This document shows, one piece after another, positions 60,087 to 64,000 of a stretch of DNA of 64,000 bases. The notes beneath the pieces are model-generated. The model saw nothing but the letters and a program-made list of their open reading frames with translations. It had not been told where the DNA came from and searched no databases. Within the stretch, counting starts at the first letter, position 1; every line of letters starts with the position of its first letter. Position numbers and translations under genes: made by a program. Source of the DNA: CAJQLB01 sp041392065 (GTDB lineage Bacteria > Bacteroidota > Bacteroidia > Flavobacteriales > Flavobacteriaceae); NCBI GenBank assembly GCA_041392065.1, contig JAWKMU010000001.1, positions 558,001-622,000 of the forward strand. Direction: 5' to 3'.

Positions 60087-61721
60087 ATGACAGACAATAC
60101 CAAATATATTTTTGTTACTGGAGGTGTAACCTCCTCACTAGGTAAAGGGATTATAGCTGCTTCTTTAGCTAAACTCCTTCAAGCACAAGGTTACAGAACA
60201 ACCATACAAAAATTAGACCCTTACATTAACGTAGATCCTGGAACTTTAAATCCGTATGAGCATGGTGAATGCTATGTAACAGACGATGGTGCAGAAACCG
60301 ATTTAGATTTAGGTCATTACGAGCGCTTTTTGAACGTACCAACAAGTCAAGCCAATAACGTCACTACAGGACGCATTTACCAAAGTGTGATTGAGAAAGA
60401 ACGACGTGGCGAGTTTCTTGGGAAAACAGTACAAGTAATTCCTCATATTACTGATGAGATAAAAAATAGAGTGCAAATTCTTGGTAAGTCTGGCGATTAT
60501 GACATTGTCATTACAGAAATTGGTGGAACGGTTGGTGATATTGAGTCTTTACCTTACATTGAAGCTGTACGTCAGCTTAAATGGGATTTAGGAGAACACA
60601 ATGCTATCGTAATTCATTTAACTTTAGTGCCATTTTTGTCTGCTGCTGGAGAACTTAAAACAAAACCAACTCAACATAGTGTAAAAACCTTAATGGAAAG
60701 TGGTGTTATGGCAGATGTTTTAGTGTGTCGTACTGAACATGAATTGCCTGAAGATTTGCGCAGCAAACTCGCTTTGTTTTGTAACGTTAGGGAAGAAGCT
60801 GTCATACAATCCATTGATGCTTCAACCATTTATGATGTTCCTAATTTAATGTTAGAACAAGGCTTGGATAAAGTGGTATTAAAAAAATTAGATCTAAAAA
60901 GTTCTACTCCAGATTTAACCCAATGGAACAAATTTTTATCACGTCATAAAAACCCAAAAAGCGAAATCAATATTGGCTTAATTGGTAAGTATGTAGAGTT
61001 GCAAGATTCTTATAAATCCATATTAGAAGCCTTTATACATGCTGGAGCTGCTAATGAAGTAAAAGTAAATGTAGAGTCTATACATTCAGAATATCTAAAT
61101 GAAAATAACGCCAAGTTTAAATTATCACATTTAGATGGAGTACTTGTTGCTCCAGGATTTGGTGAGCGTGGCATTGAAGGTAAAATAGATGCTATAAAGT
61201 ATGTGAGAGAGCAAAACATTCCATTTTTAGGTATTTGCTTAGGCATGCAAATGGCTGTGATTGAATTTTCTCGAAATGTCCTAGGATTAACTGATGCCAA
61301 CTCAACAGAAATGACACAAAACACAAAGAATCCAGTCATTGATTTAATGGAATCTCAAAAAAGCGTGACCAACAAAGGAGGTACAATGCGTTTGGGAGCT
61401 TGGAAATGTAAATTGGAAAAAGACAGCATAGCATCAAAAGTTTATGGCTCAAATAGTATTATGGAACGTCACAGACATCGTTACGAATTTAATAACACAT
61501 ATAAAGCAGATATTGAAGCTGCAGGAATGATTGCCACTGGATTAAACCCAGAAACAGGCTTGGTAGAGATTATAGAAATTCCAGATCATCCTTGGTTTGT
61601 AGGTGTACAATATCATCCAGAATATAAGAGTACAGTTGCTAATCCACATCCTTTATTTGTGGCATTTGTTAGAGCAGCTTATAAATATTCAAAATCAAAA
61701 AATCGTGTCAGTATGGCATAA
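60087..61721 (+). CDS. pyrG: CTP synthase
   Basis: 544 residues. The synthase domain begins KYIFVTGGVTSSLGKGIIAA (P-loop) and contains PYINVDPGTLNPYEHGECYV. The glutaminase domain has nucleophile Cys384 in FLGICLGMQMAVIEF and the VGVQYHPEYKS motif with the catalytic His and Glu. It makes CTP from UTP, ATP and glutamine. In flavobacteria pyrG is usually followed by yidC; here the DUF559 element separates them. Confidence 0.98.
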   Translation: MTDNTKYIFVTGGVTSSLGKGIIAASLAKLLQAQGYRTTIQKLDPYINVDPGTLNPYEHGECYVTDDGAETDLDLGHYERFLNVPTSQANNVTTGRIYQSVIEKERRGEFLGKTVQVIPHITDEIKNRVQILGKSGDYDIVITEIGGTVGDIESLPYIEAVRQLKWDLGEHNAIVIHLTLVPFLSAAGELKTKPTQHSVKTLMESGVMADVLVCRTEHELPEDLRSKLALFCNVREEAVIQSIDASTIYDVPNLMLEQGLDKVVLKKLDLKSSTPDLTQWNKFLSRHKNPKSEINIGLIGKYVELQDSYKSILEAFIHAGAANEVKVNVESIHSEYLNENNAKFKLSHLDGVLVAPGFGERGIEGKIDAIKYVREQNIPFLGICLGMQMAVIEFSRNVLGLTDANSTEMTQNTKNPVIDLMESQKSVTNKGGTMRLGAWKCKLEKDSIASKVYGSNSIMERHRHRYEFNNTYKADIEAAGMIATGLNPETGLVEIIEIPDHPWFVGVQYHPEYKSTVANPHPLFVAFVRAAYKYSKSKNRVSMA

Positions 61722-61760
61722 AGATAATATTGGATAGTTTTTTGATTAATAGAAAGCTAT

Positions 61761-61805
61761 CCTCTCCTTTTTAAGGAGAGGTGTCTGAAAGACGGAGTGG
61801 TTATT
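61761..61805. repeat. Left inverted-repeat end of the DUF559 element
   Basis: A hairpin CCTCTCCTT-TTT-AAGGAGAGG (61761-61781) is followed by a mini-hairpin GTCT-GAA-AGAC (61783-61793) and GTGGTTATT (61797-61805). Its outline is mirrored at 62183-62221 on the other side of the endonuclease gene. Confidence 0.85.
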
Positions 61806-61824
61806 AATTCAATTTTTAAAATTT

Positions 61825-62187
61825 ATGAATAATGAAATTCATAATAGAAAATATCTAAAAGAGTTTAGAAAAGAATTAAGAAATAATGCTACAAAAGCTG
61901 AAACAAAATTGTGGAAAGCTTTAAGGCGAAGTCAATTAGAAAACAGAAAATTTAGAAGGCAGCAAAGTATTGAAAACTATATAGTTGATTTTTATTGTCC
62001 AAGTGAAAAGTTGATTGTTGAAGTAGATGGAAATGTTCATAACAATAGTGTTAATAATGATTATGATTTTAATAGAACAAAAGAATTAGAACAGTTAGGC
62101 TTTAAAGTTATAAGATTTATTAATGATGAAGTATTTAAAAATTTAGATTTAATTTTAGAAGCTATAAAACAAGAATTTAAAAAATAA
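61825..62187 (+). CDS. DUF559 endonuclease-like protein (Vsr-related fold)
   Basis: 120 residues. The N-terminus RELRNNATKAETKLWKALRR-like helix and the core FRRQQSIENYIVDFYCPSEKLIVEVDGNVH identify DUF559, a PD-(D/E)xK nuclease-like fold. Candidate active-site residues are Asp55, Glu66 and Asp68 (EVDG). It has no operon partner and lies exactly between two large inverted hairpin repeats, with its TAA stop inside the right repeat. Its role may be to move or fix this element rather than serve the host. Confidence 0.9.
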   Translation: MNNEIHNRKYLKEFRKELRNNATKAETKLWKALRRSQLENRKFRRQQSIENYIVDFYCPSEKLIVEVDGNVHNNSVNNDYDFNRTKELEQLGFKVIRFINDEVFKNLDLILEAIKQEFKK

Positions 62188-62221
62188 CCACCTCTTAGTC
62201 TCCTCCTTAAAAAGGAGGAGA
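62183..62221. repeat. Right inverted-repeat end of the DUF559 element
   Basis: AATAACCAC (62183-62191), then CTCTTAGTC, then the hairpin TCTCCTCCTT-AAA-AAGGAGGAGA (62199-62221). Inverted relative to 61761-61805: its reverse complement also runs hairpin, short spacer, GTGGTTATT. The gene's stop codon (62185-62187) is inside it. Confidence 0.85.
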
Positions 62222-62234
62222 AACTTAAAACAAT

Positions 62235-64000
62235 ATGGAAGAAAAAAAATTAGACATTAACTCCATCATAGGATTTATCCTCATTTTTGGGATTTTATTG
62301 TGGATGTTATATAACAACCAACCAACTCCTGAAGAGTTAGAAGCCCAAGAAAAAGCAAAACAAGAACAGGTTGAAGCTGAGAAAAAAGCTAAAGAAGCAG
62401 AAGATGCCGAAACTTTTGTTACCACTTCCGAAGATTACAGCATTAGCAATCCTCAGGATTCATTGCAAATGGCTGAACTTCAAAATAAAATAGGTGCTTT
62501 TGCTTATTCAGCTAATACAGTAAATTCAGAAAAAGAAACAGTTTTAGAAAACGAAGTACTTTATCTCAAAGTAAATAATAAAGGAGGTTATATTTCAGAA
62601 GTTAAACTCAAGAAATTTACTAAATACGACTCACTTCCTGTTTATCTTATAAAAGACCAAAACTCCATTTTCAATATCAAATTTGGAACTTCAGATAACA
62701 GAACTCTAAATACACAAGATCTTTACTTCCAGCCAACTTTGTCTCAAAGCAATGGCAATCAGGTTTTATCTATGAAGTTGAAGGTTTCCGAAACACGCTT
62801 TTTAGAATACAGATACGAATTAAAACCTAACGATTATATGCTTGATTTTTCTGTGAAATCTCAAGGATTGGAAGGTGTTGTAAACGGAAGTCAAGATATT
62901 GTTTTAGATTGGAAATTAAAGGGTAGAAGACAGGCTAAAAGTATCTCCTACGAAAACAGATACACACGTTTAACTTACAAATACGAAGACGATAAAATTG
63001 AAAAGTTAGGTCAAATGGGTGATGACGAAGAAACCGAAGTCGATGTACGTTGGTTATCGTTCAGGCAACACTTTTTTAGTTCCATTTTATTAACAGACAA
63101 GCCATTTAAAACGGTCAACTTAAAATCGGTTAACTTAATGAACGATGAAGAGGTTGACACCCTTTACACTAAGAGTTATGCTGTTTCAATTCCTTTAGAA
63201 CTTGATGGAGGTGAGTTTAACGAGTTGTTAAACATGTACTATGGTCCAACAGACAGTCAAGTACTTAAAACTTATAAACGTGACTTAGAAGAAAGTATTC
63301 CTTTTGGTTGGGGAATTTTCGGTTGGATTAACAAGGCCTTATTTATTCCGTTATTCGGATTTTTAAGCGGTTTCTTACCTTACGGAATTGCTATTATTGT
63401 TATGACAATTTTGGTGAGATTGGTTTTGTCTCCAGTACTTTATAAGTCGTATTTGTCTCAGGCTAAAATGAAAATTTTAAAACCAGAGATTACAGAAATA
63501 GCTGCGAAGTATAAAGACAACCCAATGAAAAAGCAGCAAGAAACTATGGCATTATATAATAAAGCTGGAGCCAATCCAATGAGTGGTTGTTTGCCTGCTT
63601 TGGTACAGCTTCCAGTGTTTTATGCCTTATTCATGTTTTTCCCAACAGCTTTTGAGTTGCGTCAAAAAAGCTTCCTTTGGGCTGACGATTTATCATCGTA
63701 TGATGCTGTTGCTCAACTTCCATTCCATATACCATTTTATGGTGACCACGTAAGTTTGTTCCCAATTTTGGCAGCTGTGGCAATTTTCTTTTATATGAAA
63801 ATGACAACAGGCCAACAAGTGGCATCTCAACCAACTCAGGAAGGAATGCCAGACATGACCAAAATGATGAAATGGATGATTTATTTCTCACCATTAATGA
63901 TGTTGTTTTTCTTTAATAACTATGCAGCTGGTTTAAGTTTGTATTACTTTATTTCAAACTTAATTACTATTGGTATTATGTTAGTGATTAAGAACTATAT
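62235..64000 (+). CDS. yidC: Membrane protein insertase YidC (3' end outside window)
   Basis: 588 codons are visible without a stop. The N-terminus (LDINSIIGFILIFGILLWML) is the first membrane helix, followed by a Glu/Lys/Ala-rich stretch and the large periplasmic domain (about 100-345). The insertase core (from about 365) has PLFGFLSGFLPYGIAI, the Arg in ILVRLVLSPVLYKSY, and GCLPALVQLPVFYALFMFF. It inserts proteins into the inner membrane. It starts 14 nt after the DUF559 element's right repeat, which must therefore lie in the yidC leader. Confidence 0.96.
   Translation, partial: MEEKKLDINSIIGFILIFGILLWMLYNNQPTPEELEAQEKAKQEQVEAEKKAKEAEDAETFVTTSEDYSISNPQDSLQMAELQNKIGAFAYSANTVNSEKETVLENEVLYLKVNNKGGYISEVKLKKFTKYDSLPVYLIKDQNSIFNIKFGTSDNRTLNTQDLYFQPTLSQSNGNQVLSMKLKVSETRFLEYRYELKPNDYMLDFSVKSQGLEGVVNGSQDIVLDWKLKGRRQAKSISYENRYTRLTYKYEDDKIEKLGQMGDDEETEVDVRWLSFRQHFFSSILLTDKPFKTVNLKSVNLMNDEEVDTLYTKSYAVSIPLELDGGEFNELLNMYYGPTDSQVLKTYKRDLEESIPFGWGIFGWINKALFIPLFGFLSGFLPYGIAIIVMTILVRLVLSPVLYKSYLSQAKMKILKPEITEIAAKYKDNPMKKQQETMALYNKAGANPMSGCLPALVQLPVFYALFMFFPTAFELRQKSFLWADDLSSYDAVAQLPFHIPFYGDHVSLFPILAAVAIFFYMKMTTGQQVASQPTQEGMPDMTKMMKWMIYFSPLMMLFFFNNYAAGLSLYYFISNLITIGIMLVIKNY

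Noticed and set aside
61010..61339. Antisense frames over pyrG, and similar frames over other genes on the opposite strand.
   Set aside because: These are shadows of strongly coding genes on the other strand, with no family resemblance.

Overview
This 64 kb window is chromosomal DNA from a member of the Flavobacteriaceae (Bacteroidota). The evidence is the low GC content, the type IX secretion (T9SS) sorting tail on a surface protein, many Lol-type lipoproteins, an outer-membrane beta-barrel receptor with an N-terminal carboxypeptidase-regulatory domain, DUF4295 beside rpmB/rpmG, a BshC bacillithiol enzyme, and repeated use of the Bacteroidota promoter (TTTG or TTG, about 19 nt, then TAnnTTTG). 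The genus cannot be fixed from the sequence. No rRNA, tRNA, CRISPR array, prophage or classical IS element was seen.

Layout. 1-4162: an incomplete membrane protein, then an ECF sigma factor operon with an anti-sigma-like protein and two secreted proteins. 4192-9135: DEAD-box helicase/DUF2200/MOSC, a thioredoxin-like lipoprotein, and a transglutaminase-like protein with a carboxypeptidase-regulatory membrane protein. 9306-11413: a compact sulfur operon (sulfide:quinone-oxidoreductase-like flavoprotein, TusE/DsrC, DsrE-like) behind two Crp/Fnr-type palindromes. 11600-23899: htpG, fabH-like, a TonB-receptor-like protein, a Na+:solute symporter, recR, a glycosyltransferase and a 2-oxoacid dehydrogenase E2. 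24185-33819: a housekeeping run (DnaQ-like exonuclease, FAH, Hpt, cinA, rpmB, rpmG, DUF4295, ftsY, then rimO), interrupted by an SRPBCC protein, an amidase and a beta-lactamase-like lipoprotein.

34022-41840: a TPR histidine kinase and LytTR response regulator pair followed by four exported surface proteins (two small lipoproteins, a cadherin-like lipoprotein, a leucine-rich-repeat T9SS protein). 42066-50621: a tight five-gene minus-strand operon of three metallopeptidases (M14, M28, M16), a dienelactone-hydrolase-like enzyme and a beta-barrel protein. 50786-57329: bshC, guaA, a LysM protein, a DUF922 zincin-like protein and DUF3820. 57361-59883: a small accessory island with a membrane methyltransferase, a degenerate paralogue of it, a tiny membrane protein and a divergent TetR regulator, bounded by inverted repeats. 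60087-64000: pyrG and an incomplete yidC, separated by a DUF559 endonuclease gene enclosed in large inverted hairpin repeats.

The less ordinary content lies mostly in non-coding architecture. There is a roughly 140-bp repeat, present twice, that ends exactly on a promoter -7 box. The DUF559 gene looks like a selfish unit. A 14-copy 7-bp tandem array abuts the rimO promoter. Direct repeats with a 21-bp period of LytTR type occur at two loci. The sulfur operon has paired operators. All calls are from reading the sequence; no database search was run.
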